The notes beneath the pieces were generated by a model. It saw only the letters and a program-made list of their open reading frames with translations, made no database searches and was not told the DNA's origin. A stretch of 64,000 nucleotides of DNA from Salegentibacter mishustinae (GTDB lineage Bacteria; Bacteroidota; Bacteroidia; Flavobacteriales; Flavobacteriaceae), in the NCBI RefSeq assembly GCF_002900095.1, contig NZ_LLKN01000002.1:1922001-1986000 (forward strand), given 5' to 3'. Numbering within the stretch: position 1 is the first letter of the stretch; each line of letters starts with the position of its first letter. A program made the translations under genes and the position numbers. Below, one piece after another: positions 1-9,362 of the stretch.

Positions 1-845
1 TAAAGATCAAGGATGGTTTGGCAAATCTTGCCTTCGGGAACCGTGATCATTTTATCTAGATTCTCCTTACAAATCTCAAAATTGCGGCTACCTACTTTTT
101 GAACCGCAGCGCCATCTACAAACCTTTCTATAGATTTTAGTTCTACCAATTTCCCTTCTTTCAAAGAGGAAGTCATGGAAGCCGCACCTTCCGGCTCTAC
201 TCCAATGATTTTAGTATTGGGAGAAAGCTCTTTAAACATAGAAGATATTCCGGCTAACAGTCCGCCACCACCAAGAGGCGCAAAAACATAATCTATGGGT
301 TCGTTTGCCTGTTCCAGGATTTCTAAGCCAATAGTAGCCTGACCCTCAATCACTTTTTCATCGTCAAAAGGATGAATAAAAACCAATCCGAATTTATCGG
401 CGTGTTTCATCGAGCTTTTAAAAGAATCATCAAAAGTGTCACCTTTTAAAACCACCTCCACCCATTCGCCGCCAAACATTTTTGTTTGTTCCACTTTTTG
501 CCTGGGAGTGGTAATTGGCATATAGATCACGCCTTTTGCCCGCAGTTTATTACAGGCAAAAGCTACACCTTGCGCGTGATTTCCGGCGCTGGCACAAATA
601 ACCCCTTTATTAAGTTGTTCTTTTGGTAGGCTTGAGATCTTATTATAAGCCCCACGAATTTTATAAGAACGAACCTGTTGCAAATCTTCCCTTTTCAACA
701 TCACATTAGCCGAAAATTTGTTAGTATAAGTAAAAGATTGCATAAGCGGTGTTTTTACCACCACTTTAGAAATTCGCTCAGCCGCTTCTTTTACAGCTTC
801 AACTTGAGGTTTGTATATTTTTTTATCTGCCAGCAAAGTATCCAT
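1..845 (-). CDS. ilvA: Threonine ammonia-lyase (threonine dehydratase), 3' end missing
   Basis: Deaminates threonine to 2-oxobutanoate, the first step of isoleucine synthesis, with pyridoxal phosphate. Reading minus from the ATG at 845 gives about 281 codons before the window ends, so the C-terminus (any regulatory ACT-like domain) cannot be seen. The PLP lysine lies in SYKIRGA (Lys62), a SAGNHAQG substrate/PLP motif is at about 87-94, and the glycine-rich phosphate loop GGGGLLAG begins at about 192. The start is one base beyond the ilvC stop, so it is the last visible gene of the ilvDBNCA operon. Family and frame are clear; biosynthetic rather than catabolic type is inferred from the operon. 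Confidence 0.96.
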   Translation of the reverse strand, partial: MDTLLADKKIYKPQVEAVKEAAERISKVVVKTPLMQSFTYTNKFSANVMLKREDLQQVRSYKIRGAYNKISSLPKEQLNKGVICASAGNHAQGVAFACNKLRAKGVIYMPITTPRQKVEQTKMFGGEWVEVVLKGDTFDDSFKSSMKHADKFGLVFIHPFDDEKVIEGQATIGLEILEQANEPIDYVFAPLGGGGLLAGISSMFKELSPNTKIIGVEPEGAASMTSSLKEGKLVELKSIERFVDGAAVQKVGSRNFEICKENLDKMITVPEGKICQTILDL

Positions 846-846
846 T

Positions 847-2325
847 TTATTCCTGTATTTTTTTCATTGCGGTCATCGCTTTTCGTAACCTTCCGCCTAC
901 TTTTTCTACCGGATGTTGTCTAATTTCATCATTCACGGCAATTAACTGCTGATTGTCTACGCCGGTATAATCGGTTCCAAAAGAATGACCAATAACCTCT
1001 TTTGGTAAGCCGTTCACATAATCTTTAATAAGTGGTTTGGCCGAATGATCAAATAAATAACAACCGTATTCTGCCGTATCAGAAATAATCCTGTTCATCT
1101 CGAACAATTTCTTCCTGGCTATGGTATTGGCAATTAAAGGAGTTTCGTGCAGCGATTCGTAATAAGCCGAATCTGCCACAATGCCTGCTTCTACCATAGT
1201 TTCAAAAGCCAGTTCTACACCAGATTTCACAAAGGCTACTAACAATACACCTTTATCAAAATATTCCTGTTCTTTTATTTCTTTAGAAGTGGCTTCAGAT
1301 TTTTCAAAAGCGGTTTCTCCGGTTGCGGCACGCCATTCCAGCAATTCTTTGTCATTATTTTCCCAATCGCGCATCATTCGGCTACTAAATTCTCCTGAAA
1401 TAATATCATCCATATGCTTTTGAAAAAGCGGACGTAATATTTCTTTTAATTCTTCGGAAATCGCATCGGCTTTTATCTTGGCAGGATTTGATAGCCTATC
1501 CATCATATTGGTGATTCCGCCGTGCTTTAAAGCTTCGGTGATGGTTTCCCAACCATACTGGATCAATTTTGAAGCATAAGCAGGTTCTACCCCTTCAGCT
1601 ACCATTTTATCGAAACTCAAAATAGATCCGGTTTGCAGCACTCCACATAATATGGTTTGCTCACCCATAAGATCTGATTTCACTTCAGCCACAAAAGAAG
1701 ATTCCAAAACTCCGGCGCGGTCACCACCAGTGGCAACAGCATAAGCTTTAGCCCATTCAAACCCAATTCCCTGTGGATCGTTTTCTGGATGTACGGCAAT
1801 TAGAGTCGGCACTCCAAAACCTCTTTTATATTCTTCTCTAACTTCACTACCGGGGCATTTTGGCGCCACCATAATTACGGTAATATCTTCCCTAATTTTC
1901 ATTCCTTCTTCCACGATATTGAATCCGTGGGAATAAGAAAGCACCGCGTCTTTTTTAATATGCGGTTGAATGGCTTTTATCACCGAAGTATGTTGTTTGT
2001 CTGGTGTTAAGTTAATTACCAGATCGGCTGTAGGAATCAATTCTTCATAAGTTCCTACTTTAAAATTATTTTCTGAAGCGTTTTTATAAGACTGTCGCTT
2101 ATCCTTAATAGCTCCATCCCGAAGCGCATAAGAAATATCCAGGCCGCTGTCTCGCATATTCAAACCCTGGTTAAGGCCCTGAGCACCACAGCCCACAATC
2201 ACTATCTTTTTTCCTTTTAAAGCAGCCACTCCGTCGCTAAATTCATCACTGCCCATAAATCTACAGGTTCCTAATTGGGCTAATTGTTCACGTAAAGAAA
2301 GACTGTTAAAATAATTCGTCATCAC
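847..2325 (-). CDS. ilvC: Ketol-acid reductoisomerase (NADP+)
   Basis: Converts 2-acetolactate and 2-aceto-2-hydroxybutyrate to the dihydroxy acids of valine/leucine and isoleucine synthesis, using Mg2+ and NADPH. At 492 aa it is the long class II form (as in enterobacteria) rather than the roughly 330-aa class I form. The N-terminal Rossmann fingerprint is [10 protein letters not shown] at about residues 45-54. Two knotted helical domains follow, with the acidic Mg2+-binding stretch [15 protein letters not shown] near 213-227. It sits between ilvN (6 bases upstream) and ilvA (1 base downstream), indicating translational coupling in one transcript. Confidence 0.98.
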   Translation of the reverse strand: MMTNYFNSLSLREQLAQLGTCRFMGSDEFSDGVAALKGKKIVIVGCGAQGLNQGLNMRDSGLDISYALRDGAIKDKRQSYKNASENNFKVGTYEELIPTADLVINLTPDKQHTSVIKAIQPHIKKDAVLSYSHGFNIVEEGMKIREDITVIMVAPKCPGSEVREEYKRGFGVPTLIAVHPENDPQGIGFEWAKAYAVATGGDRAGVLESSFVAEVKSDLMGEQTILCGVLQTGSILSFDKMVAEGVEPAYASKLIQYGWETITEALKHGGITNMMDRLSNPAKIKADAISEELKEILRPLFQKHMDDIISGEFSSRMMRDWENNDKELLEWRAATGETAFEKSEATSKEIKEQEYFDKGVLLVAFVKSGVELAFETMVEAGIVADSAYYESLHETPLIANTIARKKLFEMNRIISDTAEYGCYLFDHSAKPLIKDYVNGLPKEVIGHSFGTDYTGVDNQQLIAVNDEIRQHPVEKVGGRLRKAMTAMKKIQE

Positions 2326-2331
2326 TTTTAT

Positions 2332-2862
2332 TTAATTGGTTGTATCAAATTGTTCTAAAATGTTCGAGATTGGCATTTCGTTCTTGGTCACGGCAATAGT
2401 GCCTGAACGTACAAACTGCATCAATCCATAAGGTTTTAATTTTTCGTAAAGGCTATCGGTTTCGTGACGTTTTCCGGTTTTTTCAATCACAAAAAACTTT
2501 GGCGTAACCGTCACAATACGTGCATTAGATTCTTTTATAAAATCCTGGATATTAAGATCTTCAACAAAATCTGAAGAATTTATCTTGTAAAGTGCAGTTT
2601 CCTGGTAGATCATTTCATCATCGGTATGATAAAAAGCTTTAATGACTTCAATTTGCTTTTCTATTTGCCCGGCGATCTTTTTAACCTGCTCTTCTGTAAC
2701 CTGTACTACAATTGTAAAGCGCATTACTTCGTTTACCTCACTTCTTGAAGCGGTAATACTCTCTATATTGATATGCCTTTTTTGGAAAATAGCCGCAATT
2801 CGGCTTAAAAGGCCTATGTTATTTTCGGTATACACCGAAACGGTGAAATTTTTCTTTTCCAT
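2332..2862 (-). CDS. ilvN: Acetolactate synthase small (regulatory) subunit
   Basis: Regulatory partner of acetolactate synthase that binds valine and stimulates the large subunit. The 176-aa protein has an N-terminal ACT domain (about residues 4-75, with the typical NNIGLLSRIAAIFQKR start) followed by a second ACT-like C-terminal domain around 80-160, the usual plan for IlvN/IlvH. Its ATG overlaps the ilvB stop by one base (TAATG), which supports the start and implies coupled translation with the catalytic subunit. Feedback by valine is known for the family and not shown here. Confidence 0.95.
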   Translation of the reverse strand: MEKKNFTVSVYTENNIGLLSRIAAIFQKRHINIESITASRSEVNEVMRFTIVVQVTEEQVKKIAGQIEKQIEVIKAFYHTDDEMIYQETALYKINSSDFVEDLNIQDFIKESNARIVTVTPKFFVIEKTGKRHETDSLYEKLKPYGLMQFVRSGTIAVTKNEMPISNILEQFDTTN

Positions 2863-4595
2863 TACTCTAATCTTATATCAGAAACTGAAGCCCCGGTAGG
2901 AACCATTGGGAAAACATTTTCTTCCTGTTCAACTTTTACTTCAAGGAAATAGGCCTCTTTAGATTGCATCATTTCAGTAACCGCTTCTTTTAAATCTTCC
3001 CGCTTACTAACCTGTTTAGCTTTAATATGATAGCCTTTGGCGATGGTTATAAAATCTGGATTTATCATTTCTGTAGAAGCATAGCGCTTTTCAAAAAACA
3101 ATTGCTGCCATTGCCTCACCATACCAAGGAAATCGTTGTTTAGAACCACAATTTTCACTGGAACTTTTGTTTGAAAAATAGTTCCTAATTCCTGTATGGT
3201 CATTTGGTAACCGCCATCGCCAATTACTGCAACCACATCGCGCTCTGGTGCACCCATTTTAGCACCAATAGCCGCCGGAAGTGCAAACCCCATAGTTCCA
3301 AGTCCACCGGAGGTGACATTACTTCTGGTTTGATTGAATTTTGAATAACGACAGGCCACCATTTGATGCTGACCAACATCTGAAACAATTACAGCGTTTC
3401 CTTTAGAACATTTATTGATCTCGTCAATAACTTCAGCCATTCCAATTTTACCGCGCTCAGCATTCAAATCATTCTTAATGATCTTATCAAACTCTATTTG
3501 ATGATGATCTTTAAATTTTTGATGCCAGGCTTCGTGCTTATTTGGTTTTAAAAGTTCTAATAAAACTTGAAGCGTTTCTTTTACATTTCCAAGAACCGGA
3601 ATATCAGCATAAACGTTTTTATTAATTTCAGCCGGATCTATTTCAAAATGGATCACTTTTGCTTGTTTGGCATATTTCTCCAAATTTCCGGTTACCCGGT
3701 CGTCAAAACGCATCCCAATCGCAATTAATACATCGCATTCATTGGTTAAGACATTAGGACCGTAATTGCCATGCATTCCTACCATTCCTACATTTAAAGG
3801 ATGATCGGTAGGCATTGCTGAAAGTCCTAAAATAGTCCAGGCAGCTGGTACGCCCGATTTTTCTACAACCTGTTTAAAAAGCTCTTCGGCGCCACCTAAA
3901 ATTACTCCCTGCCCAAAAACGATCATAGGTTTTTTAGCATTGTTGATCGCTTCGGCCGCCTTTTCTACCTGGTTTAAGTCAACTTTTGGGGTGGGCTTAT
4001 AACTTCTAATGCCAGAGCATTTTTTATAATTGAATTCCAATGAAGCAAACTGCGCATCTTTGGTAATATCTATTAAAACCGGTCCCGGTCTACCGGAGCG
4101 GGCGATAAAAAAAGCTTTTGCTAAGATTTCCGGAATTTCTTCAGCCCTGGTAATTTGGTAATTCCACTTAGTAATAGGCGTTGAAATACCAATAATATCG
4201 GTTTCCTGAAAAGCATCACTTCCCAGTAAATGCGAACCTACCTGCCCGGTGATACACACCATGGGCGTAGAATCTATTTGTGCATCGGCAATCCCTGTTA
4301 CCAAATTCGTGGCTCCAGGACCCGATGTTGCCATCGCTACCCCTACTTTTCCACTAACTCTAGCATAACCCTGTGCGGCGTGGGTTGCACCCTGTTCGTG
4401 ACGGGTGAGGACGTGGTGAATTTGTTTCTGATATTTATACAATTCATCATAAACGGGCATAATTGCTCCGCCGGGATAGCCGTAAAGCGTATCCACTCCT
4501 TCCTCAAGCAAACATTTTATCACTGCTTCAGCTCCTGAAACCGTGGTTGCTTTTGGGGAAGCCGTTTTTTCGAAACTAGCTGTTTTAACTTCCAT
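2862..4595 (-). CDS. ilvB: Acetolactate synthase large (catalytic) subunit
   Basis: Thiamine-diphosphate enzyme that condenses two pyruvates, or pyruvate and 2-oxobutanoate. The 577-aa length is normal. The N-terminal Pyr domain carries the catalytic glutamate region after GYPGGAIMPVYDEL (HEQGATHAAQGYAR). The central domain and the C-terminal PP domain follow, the latter with GDGGYQMTIQEL and a downstream NN, the ThDP/Mg2+ motif. The gene lies 11 bases below ilvD and overlaps ilvN by one base. The regulatory subunit beside it and the full ilv set argue for the biosynthetic AHAS, not a catabolic ALS. Confidence 0.97.
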   Translation of the reverse strand: MEVKTASFEKTASPKATTVSGAEAVIKCLLEEGVDTLYGYPGGAIMPVYDELYKYQKQIHHVLTRHEQGATHAAQGYARVSGKVGVAMATSGPGATNLVTGIADAQIDSTPMVCITGQVGSHLLGSDAFQETDIIGISTPITKWNYQITRAEEIPEILAKAFFIARSGRPGPVLIDITKDAQFASLEFNYKKCSGIRSYKPTPKVDLNQVEKAAEAINNAKKPMIVFGQGVILGGAEELFKQVVEKSGVPAAWTILGLSAMPTDHPLNVGMVGMHGNYGPNVLTNECDVLIAIGMRFDDRVTGNLEKYAKQAKVIHFEIDPAEINKNVYADIPVLGNVKETLQVLLELLKPNKHEAWHQKFKDHHQIEFDKIIKNDLNAERGKIGMAEVIDEINKCSKGNAVIVSDVGQHQMVACRYSKFNQTRSNVTSGGLGTMGFALPAAIGAKMGAPERDVVAVIGDGGYQMTIQELGTIFQTKVPVKIVVLNNDFLGMVRQWQQLFFEKRYASTEMINPDFITIAKGYHIKAKQVSKREDLKEAVTEMMQSKEAYFLEVKVEQEENVFPMVPTGASVSDIRLE

Positions 4596-4606
4596 AATTC
4601 ACCTTA

Positions 4607-6280
4607 TTAAAATTCGTCGGTAACACAACCTTGTGAGGCCGAAGAAACCGTTCTTGCATATTTGTAAAGCACACCCTTATTAAATTTTAAAGCGGGGGCT
4701 TTCCAGTTTTCTTTTCTTTTCTTTATTTCTTCTGCTGAAAGCGCAACTTCAATTTTATTGGTTTCAGCGTTTATGGTAATCTGATCTCCATCTTTTAGGA
4801 ATGCCAGCAAACCACCTTCCTGGGCTTCCGGGGTAATATGCCCGACGACAAAACCGTGTGTTCCTCCAGAAAACCTCCCGTCAGTAATTAAAGCCACATC
4901 TTTACCGAGCTTTGCTCCCATTATTGCTGAAGTAGGCTTCAACATTTCCGGCATTCCGGGACCGCCTTTTGGCCCTTCATACCGAATGACGACGACGTCA
5001 CCCTTTTTTACTTTTCCTTCTGAAATCCCGTCATTAGCATCATATTCGCTATTAAAAACTTTAGCTGTTCCGGTGAATTCTAAACCTTCCTTCCCGGTTA
5101 TTTTCGCTACCGATCCGCCTTCAGCTAGATTTCCGTAAAGAATTCTAATATGACCTGTTTTCTTGATCGGGTTATCTAAAGGCCTAAATACATCCTGGCC
5201 TTCTTCCATATCGGGAACATCTGCCAGATTCTCGGCCAAGGTCTTTCCGGTTACTGTAAGGCAATCACCATGGAGCATATCGTTTTTCAACATATATTTT
5301 AGAACCGCTGGAATTCCGCCAATTCTATGTACATCTTCCATCGCATATTTTCCGCTTGGTTTTAGATCTGCTAAAAAAGGCGTACTGTCACATATTTTTT
5401 CAAAATCTGTTAAGCTAAAATCAACCTCAGCCGATTTCGCTATGGCCAAAAAGTGCAATACGGCATTGGTAGAACCACCGAGAACCGTAAGTAATCGAAT
5501 CGCATTTTCTAGCGATTTACGATTCACAATATCACGAGGCTTTATATCTTTTTCAATTAGCAAGCGCACTGCTTTTCCGGCTTCCTCACTTTCAGTTTTC
5601 TTTTCCTCACCTACCGCAGGGTTTGAAGAATTATAAGGCAAAGCCATCCCCAAAGCTTCAATTGCAGAAGCCATAGTGTTCGCGGTATACATCCCGCCGC
5701 AGGCACCTGCACCAGGACAGGCTTTTTCAATAATACTATCGTATTCCTCTTTGTCAATATCTCCGGCAGTTTTTGCACCCCAGGCTTCAAAAGCCGAAAC
5801 CACATCCAGTTTTTTACCCTTATGACATCCGGAAGCAATTGTGCCTCCATAAACCAGAATTGCCGGACGGTTAATTCTTAGCATTGCCATAAGCGCACCG
5901 GGCATATTTTTATCGCATCCTACTACGGTGATCAACGCATCATAAGACATCGCGTGAATTACCGTTTCCATAGAATCGGCAATAATATCACGGGATGGCA
6001 GCGAATAACGCATTCCAGGAGTTCCCATAGAAATACCATCGCTAACGCCAATGGTATTAAAAATTAAACCGACAAGTTCATTCTCGTTAGCGCCTTTTTT
6101 AACCAATTTTGCCAAATCGTTAAGGTGCATATTACAAGGATTGCCCTCGTAACCTGTACTGGCAATACCCACAAATGGTTTTTTAAAATCTTCTTTGGTT
6201 AAACCTATGGCGTGCAACATTGCCTGTGATGCCGGTTGCGAATCGCTTTGTGTTAAAACTTTACTGAATTTATTATGCAT
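4607..6280 (-). CDS. ilvD: Dihydroxy-acid dehydratase
   Basis: Iron-sulfur enzyme that dehydrates 2,3-dihydroxy acids to the 2-oxo acids of valine and isoleucine. Length 557 aa is standard. The three cluster cysteines are visible in GNPCNMH (about 49), VGCDKNMPG (about 122) and [14 protein letters not shown] (about 190-195). It is the first gene of the minus-strand ilv operon; the 381-base gap upstream should hold its promoter, but I could not settle on one -33/-7 pair. No leaderless or alternative start looks better than the ATG at 6280. Confidence 0.97.
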   Translation of the reverse strand: MHNKFSKVLTQSDSQPASQAMLHAIGLTKEDFKKPFVGIASTGYEGNPCNMHLNDLAKLVKKGANENELVGLIFNTIGVSDGISMGTPGMRYSLPSRDIIADSMETVIHAMSYDALITVVGCDKNMPGALMAMLRINRPAILVYGGTIASGCHKGKKLDVVSAFEAWGAKTAGDIDKEEYDSIIEKACPGAGACGGMYTANTMASAIEALGMALPYNSSNPAVGEEKKTESEEAGKAVRLLIEKDIKPRDIVNRKSLENAIRLLTVLGGSTNAVLHFLAIAKSAEVDFSLTDFEKICDSTPFLADLKPSGKYAMEDVHRIGGIPAVLKYMLKNDMLHGDCLTVTGKTLAENLADVPDMEEGQDVFRPLDNPIKKTGHIRILYGNLAEGGSVAKITGKEGLEFTGTAKVFNSEYDANDGISEGKVKKGDVVVIRYEGPKGGPGMPEMLKPTSAIMGAKLGKDVALITDGRFSGGTHGFVVGHITPEAQEGGLLAFLKDGDQITINAETNKIEVALSAEEIKKRKENWKAPALKFNKGVLYKYARTVSSASQGCVTDEF

Positions 6281-6472
6281 TACTTATTCTTCTTCGTGTG
6301 ATTTAAAGATTAAAAGTAAGCCGATAAGAATTCAACAGGTAAGTTCCTGTATAGAAAGCACTACTTTCGGAACAAAAACTATTAACTTAAATGACTGTTC
6401 TACAGTATTTTAAATGTGTTTTGATTACGATACCTGAAAAGGCATTTTGAAGAAGAAAAATTATAGCAAGAA

Positions 6473-6504
6473 AAAGCCCGAAATTGGTGGAATTTCGGGC
6501 TTTT
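6473..6504 (-). terminator. Rho-independent terminator downstream of the GNAT/nitrilase gene
   Basis: Perfect 13-bp inverted repeat AAAGCCCGAAATT / AATTTCGGGCTTT with a 5-base loop. T-rich sequence follows on the minus strand, where transcription from the 6662-8185 gene would run out. It is symmetrical enough to work in both directions. An attenuator role for ilvD is possible but less economical. Confidence 0.8.
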
Positions 6505-6606
6505 GAAAAATTCTTAATTTCTTGAGGTAATTTTTGTTTTTTGACTGTTTTAAGCTGAGTTTCTAATAATTTGATAATTATACAGGATTCATGAAATATT
6601 GCACAT

Positions 6607-6652
6607 TTTAGAAAAGATTGCCACGGCCTGCAGCCTCGCAATGACACTTAAT
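6607..6652. repeat. Dispersed intergenic repeat (TCATTGCGAGG...CCGTGGCAATCT type)
   Basis: Minus strand reads TCATTGCGAGGCTGCAGG followed by CCGTGGCAATCTTTTC. A diverged version appears near 11974-12012 (GCGATAACGGG...TGTGGCAATCTC), and CTCGCAATGACG recurs at 11488-11499. This is the style of short repeat scattered through flavobacterial intergenic DNA; its genome-wide copy number cannot be seen from here. Confidence 0.5.
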
Positions 6653-6661
6653 TACTGAAAC

Positions 6662-8185
6662 CTACTTTTTCTTCTTCAAAGAATACAAATCTTTCCTTCT
6701 ATCTTTCATATTTCTTACACTTCCAAAGGCGTGAAGTTCTTTTAAGAGGTCTAAATCAACATCTACCAATAAGGTACTCTCCGTATTAGGAGTAGCTTCA
6801 GCCTTTATTCCGTTTACGGGAAACGCGAAGTCTGATGGCGTTAATACCGCGCTTTGGGCATACTGGATATCCATATTATTCACTTTAGGTAAATTCCCTA
6901 CAGATCCTGCAATAGCCACATAACATTCATTTTCTACCGCCCTGGCCTGTGCGCATATTTTAACGCGAGAATAGCCATTTTGGGTATCAGTCATAAACGG
7001 AACAAACAAAATATTCATTCCTTCTTCGGCAAGAATTCGGCTTACTTCAGGGAATTCTACATCATAACAAACAAGCACTCCTATTTTTCCGCAGTCGGTA
7101 TCAAAGGTTTCGAGTTTGCTACCGCCCTTCATTCCCCAGGCCGATTCTTCAGCCGGAGTGATATGTAATTTTTCGTAGCGTTCGTAACTTCCGTCACGTC
7201 TACATAAAAAGCCCACATTATACATATGTTCGCCGATAACCATAGGCATACTTCCGGTGATGATATTTATATTATAATTCACTGCGAATTGTTGGAAGGT
7301 TTCCAGTAAACGTTCGGTATAGGTAGAAAGTCCGCGGATGGCTTCAGGTTCCGTAAGCTCATTGAATTCGGCCATTAGTGGCGCGTTGAACAATTCAGGA
7401 AAAAGGATAAAATCACTCTGGTAATCACTTACCGCATCTACAAAGAATTCAATTTGTGAAACAAGCGCATCATAATCTTTAAAAAGTCGCATTTGCCATT
7501 GCACTAAACCAAGTCGAACCACGGTTTTAGGCGTATCGATCAATTTGGTGGTTTTAGTGTAGTAAATATTATTCCACTCCATTAAAACCGCGTATTCCTT
7601 GCTTTCAGCATCGCCGGGCAAATAGCCTTTAATCACTTTTTTTACGTGAAAATCGTTAGAAAGCTGAAAAGACAAAACAGGATCATGAATTTCCTGAAGT
7701 TTTACTTTTTCAATATATTTTTTAGGCGTGAGTTCTTTAGAATATGTCGCGTAATTAGGAATACGTCCACCAAAAACAATAGATTTTAGATTAAGCTGCT
7801 CACAAACCTCTTTTCGGGCTTCGTATAAACGTCTTCCCAGGCGCATTCCGCGATAATCTGGATGAATAAAAACATCTATTCCGTATAGAATATCGCCGTT
7901 CTTAGTGTGGGTAGAAAAGTTTTCACCACCAATTATTTCATCATAAGTATGATCTTCATCAAACTTTTTAGAATCGATGATAATGGAAAGCGCACAACCC
8001 GCAATTTTATTATCTATAATAATGCAGAACTGCCCTTCGGGAAATTTATTGACCAGGTTCCTAATTTCATCTTTACTCCAGTAATCCTCTGGCATTTTCT
8101 GGTAGCTCTTTATCATAGAAACCTTAAGTTCCTGATAATCCTTTAGCTTTAAATTTCGAAGTTCAATTTTTGGAGTTTCGTTCAC
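6662..8185 (-). CDS. Bifunctional GNAT acetyltransferase / carbon-nitrogen hydrolase fusion
   Basis: A 507-aa fusion. Residues about 8-205 form a GNAT acyl-CoA transferase domain with the acetyl-CoA loop motif HPDYRGMRLGRRLYEARKE. Residues about 225-500 form a nitrilase-superfamily amidohydrolase with the Glu-Lys-Cys triad: the Glu in FPELFNAP, the Lys in EKLHITPAEE and the Cys in VLVCYDVEFPE. This fusion architecture is known in bacteria and yeast relatives, but its substrate is unknown to me. It is cytoplasmic with no signal peptide. It stands alone with a terminator downstream and repeats upstream, so neighbours give no clue to the job. Confidence 0.9.
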   Translation of the reverse strand: MNETPKIELRNLKLKDYQELKVSMIKSYQKMPEDYWSKDEIRNLVNKFPEGQFCIIIDNKIAGCALSIIIDSKKFDEDHTYDEIIGGENFSTHTKNGDILYGIDVFIHPDYRGMRLGRRLYEARKEVCEQLNLKSIVFGGRIPNYATYSKELTPKKYIEKVKLQEIHDPVLSFQLSNDFHVKKVIKGYLPGDAESKEYAVLMEWNNIYYTKTTKLIDTPKTVVRLGLVQWQMRLFKDYDALVSQIEFFVDAVSDYQSDFILFPELFNAPLMAEFNELTEPEAIRGLSTYTERLLETFQQFAVNYNINIITGSMPMVIGEHMYNVGFLCRRDGSYERYEKLHITPAEESAWGMKGGSKLETFDTDCGKIGVLVCYDVEFPEVSRILAEEGMNILFVPFMTDTQNGYSRVKICAQARAVENECYVAIAGSVGNLPKVNNMDIQYAQSAVLTPSDFAFPVNGIKAEATPNTESTLLVDVDLDLLKELHAFGSVRNMKDRRKDLYSLKKKK

Positions 8186-8338
8186 GACATTATTTTTTTG
8201 AGATTGCGAAGATACTGTAGAAAATGTTGGTTTGAAAGTCCCTAATATTCAAAGCAGAATTTAATGAAATTTAACTGCAGCTAGAATAGCTTTTATTTTT
8301 TAAACTTTTAGTCACGCAAATGTTTGATTTGACCTGCC

Positions 8339-8486
8339 CTTCATTTCTTTTGCTCGTCCAAAAGAAACGAAGCAAAGAAAAAGACGCCTTTTTCAAGGAA
8401 TTTTTTGGCGAAAGGCCAAAAACCGTGACCAAAACCCCGCGGATAACCGATTGAAATAATCGCTCATCCTGAATCTCGGGGTTTTG
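8339..8486. repeat. Composite palindromic repeat block
   Basis: Two nested inverted repeats. First, CTTCATTTCTTTTG (8339-8352) pairs with CAAAAGAAACGAAG (8359-8372) across a 6-base loop, with one mismatch. Second, CAAAACCCCG (8430-8439) pairs exactly with CGGGGTTTTG (8477-8486). This block looks like a known style of flavobacterial intergenic repeat, though only one copy is in the window. Confidence 0.55.
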
Positions 8487-8548
8487 TCCACATATTCTGC
8501 GAAAAAGGAGAAGAAAATAGTTGAATTAACAAACCGATTTTTACTTGC

Positions 8549-8679
8549 GTCAAACTGAATTTATTTCAGAATCAGCTCCAAAATTTATTCGGAGGTCCAG
8601 GTTGTTTCTATAACCTAGGTTCCCGAAGAAAATTCTGGATAAAGTCTGAAACAATCCCGAAGCGTCGGGACAGCATGAC
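8549..8679. repeat. REP-like element, GTCA...CTGAATTTATTTCAG...TGAC family
   Basis: Starts GTCAAACTGAATTTATTTC and ends with CCCGAAGCGTCGGGACAGCATGAC. The same plan (a CTGAAnnnATTTCAG hairpin at the left, CTGAAA and a TGAC end at the right) recurs at 23551-23628, 37321-37397 and 41980-42069, and in diverged form at 11845-12061. The CCCGAAGC(G/T)TCGGGACAGC hairpin is shared closely with the 41980-42069 copy. Confidence 0.6.
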
Positions 8680-8729
8680 GTAGTACTATAATAAAGTTTT
8701 TACGAATTTACTTCGAAAGGCTGGGGGCC

Positions 8730-9362
8730 TTACAACAACAAAATCCTATGCTTAATCGCATACAACACCAAACCGGTTCGGCTTCTTACGTTTAGTTTCT
8801 GAAACAAACTCTCTCGGTAACCGTCTATAGTTTTTGGGCTAAGGTTCATTTCGTTTGCCACTTCTTTATAGGTCATTTCAGAACAGGCCAGGCTAAGAAA
8901 TTCCAGTTCACGTTTGGTAAGGTTAACGAGTTTATTTTCGTTATTCTTATTTTTAATGGCTTCAGAAACCGCATCGCTATAGAAAAAGCCTTCCTTAATC
9001 ACCTCATCCATGGCAAACTTAAACTCATCTGGATCTATGTCTTTTAGCAAATAACCGCGACAACCTAATTTCACCATAAAGGTTACAGTTTCCTCATCGT
9101 CTTCCATAGTAAGAGCCAAAACTTTTTGGTCGGGAAAATTCTCTTTAAGCCAGGCCATCGTTTCAGGGCCATCCATTATTGGCATTCTAATATCCAACAA
9201 CACCAAGTCGGGTTTAGGCTGGTTGGCTCTAAATTGAGTCACCAGTTCCTGCCCGTTTTTATGCACGCCATTAACCTCGTAATTCTCAAAAGAATTCACC
9301 AGGTTTTTTAAAGATTGTGAAAATAAAGTGTGATCGTCTACAATTGCTACGGTATTACTCAT
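8730..9362 (-). CDS. LuxR/NarL-family response regulator
   Basis: A 210-aa transcription regulator. The receiver domain (about 4-120) has the acidic pair DD at 9-10, phospho-acceptor Asp57 in PDLVLLDIRMP and a conserved Lys at about 107 (YLLKDIDPDE). The C-terminal LuxR helix-turn-helix runs about 143-205 (LTKRELEFLSLACSEMTYKE, then VANEMNLSPKTIDGYRESL). It overlaps the upstream histidine kinase by 8 bases and is the last gene of a four-gene minus-strand cluster, so it is the cognate regulator of that kinase. Target genes are unknown. Confidence 0.94.
   Translation of the reverse strand: MSNTVAIVDDHTLFSQSLKNLVNSFENYEVNGVHKNGQELVTQFRANQPKPDLVLLDIRMPIMDGPETMAWLKENFPDQKVLALTMEDDEETVTFMVKLGCRGYLLKDIDPDEFKFAMDEVIKEGFFYSDAVSEAIKNKNNENKLVNLTKRELEFLSLACSEMTYKEVANEMNLSPKTIDGYRESLFQKLNVRSRTGLVLYAIKHRILLL

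Larger units (their letters stand above)
6281..6661. other. Intergenic region upstream of ilvD
   Basis: A 381-base gap between the ilv operon and the GNAT/nitrilase gene. It contains a perfect palindromic terminator at 6473-6504 and a copy of a dispersed repeat at about 6607-6650 whose minus strand reads GTCATTGCGAGGCTGCAGG, then CCGTGGCAATCT. The ilvD promoter is expected between 6281 and 6472. A small hairpin (ACAGG/CCTGT around 6333-6350) lies in the presumed 5' leader. No convincing coding sequence is present. Confidence 0.6.
8186..8729. other. 544-base intergenic region built mainly of repeats
   Basis: No credible gene. It holds two repeat blocks, at 8339-8486 and 8549-8679, listed separately. 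The promoter of the GNAT/nitrilase gene should lie in 8186-8330, but no clear -33/-7 pair stands out. Confidence 0.6.

Noticed and set aside
5163-5636. 157-codon plus-strand frame opposite ilvD
   Set aside because: It is a codon-bias shadow of ilvD, whose own motifs and length are complete.
6387-6647. 86-codon minus-strand frame containing CIIIKLLETQ ahead of a hairpin, a possible Ile/Leu attenuator leader for ilvD
   Set aside because: Its N-terminus is encoded by a dispersed repeat, no compact leader peptide with its own start fits, and the hairpin is well explained as the terminator of the GNAT/nitrilase gene.
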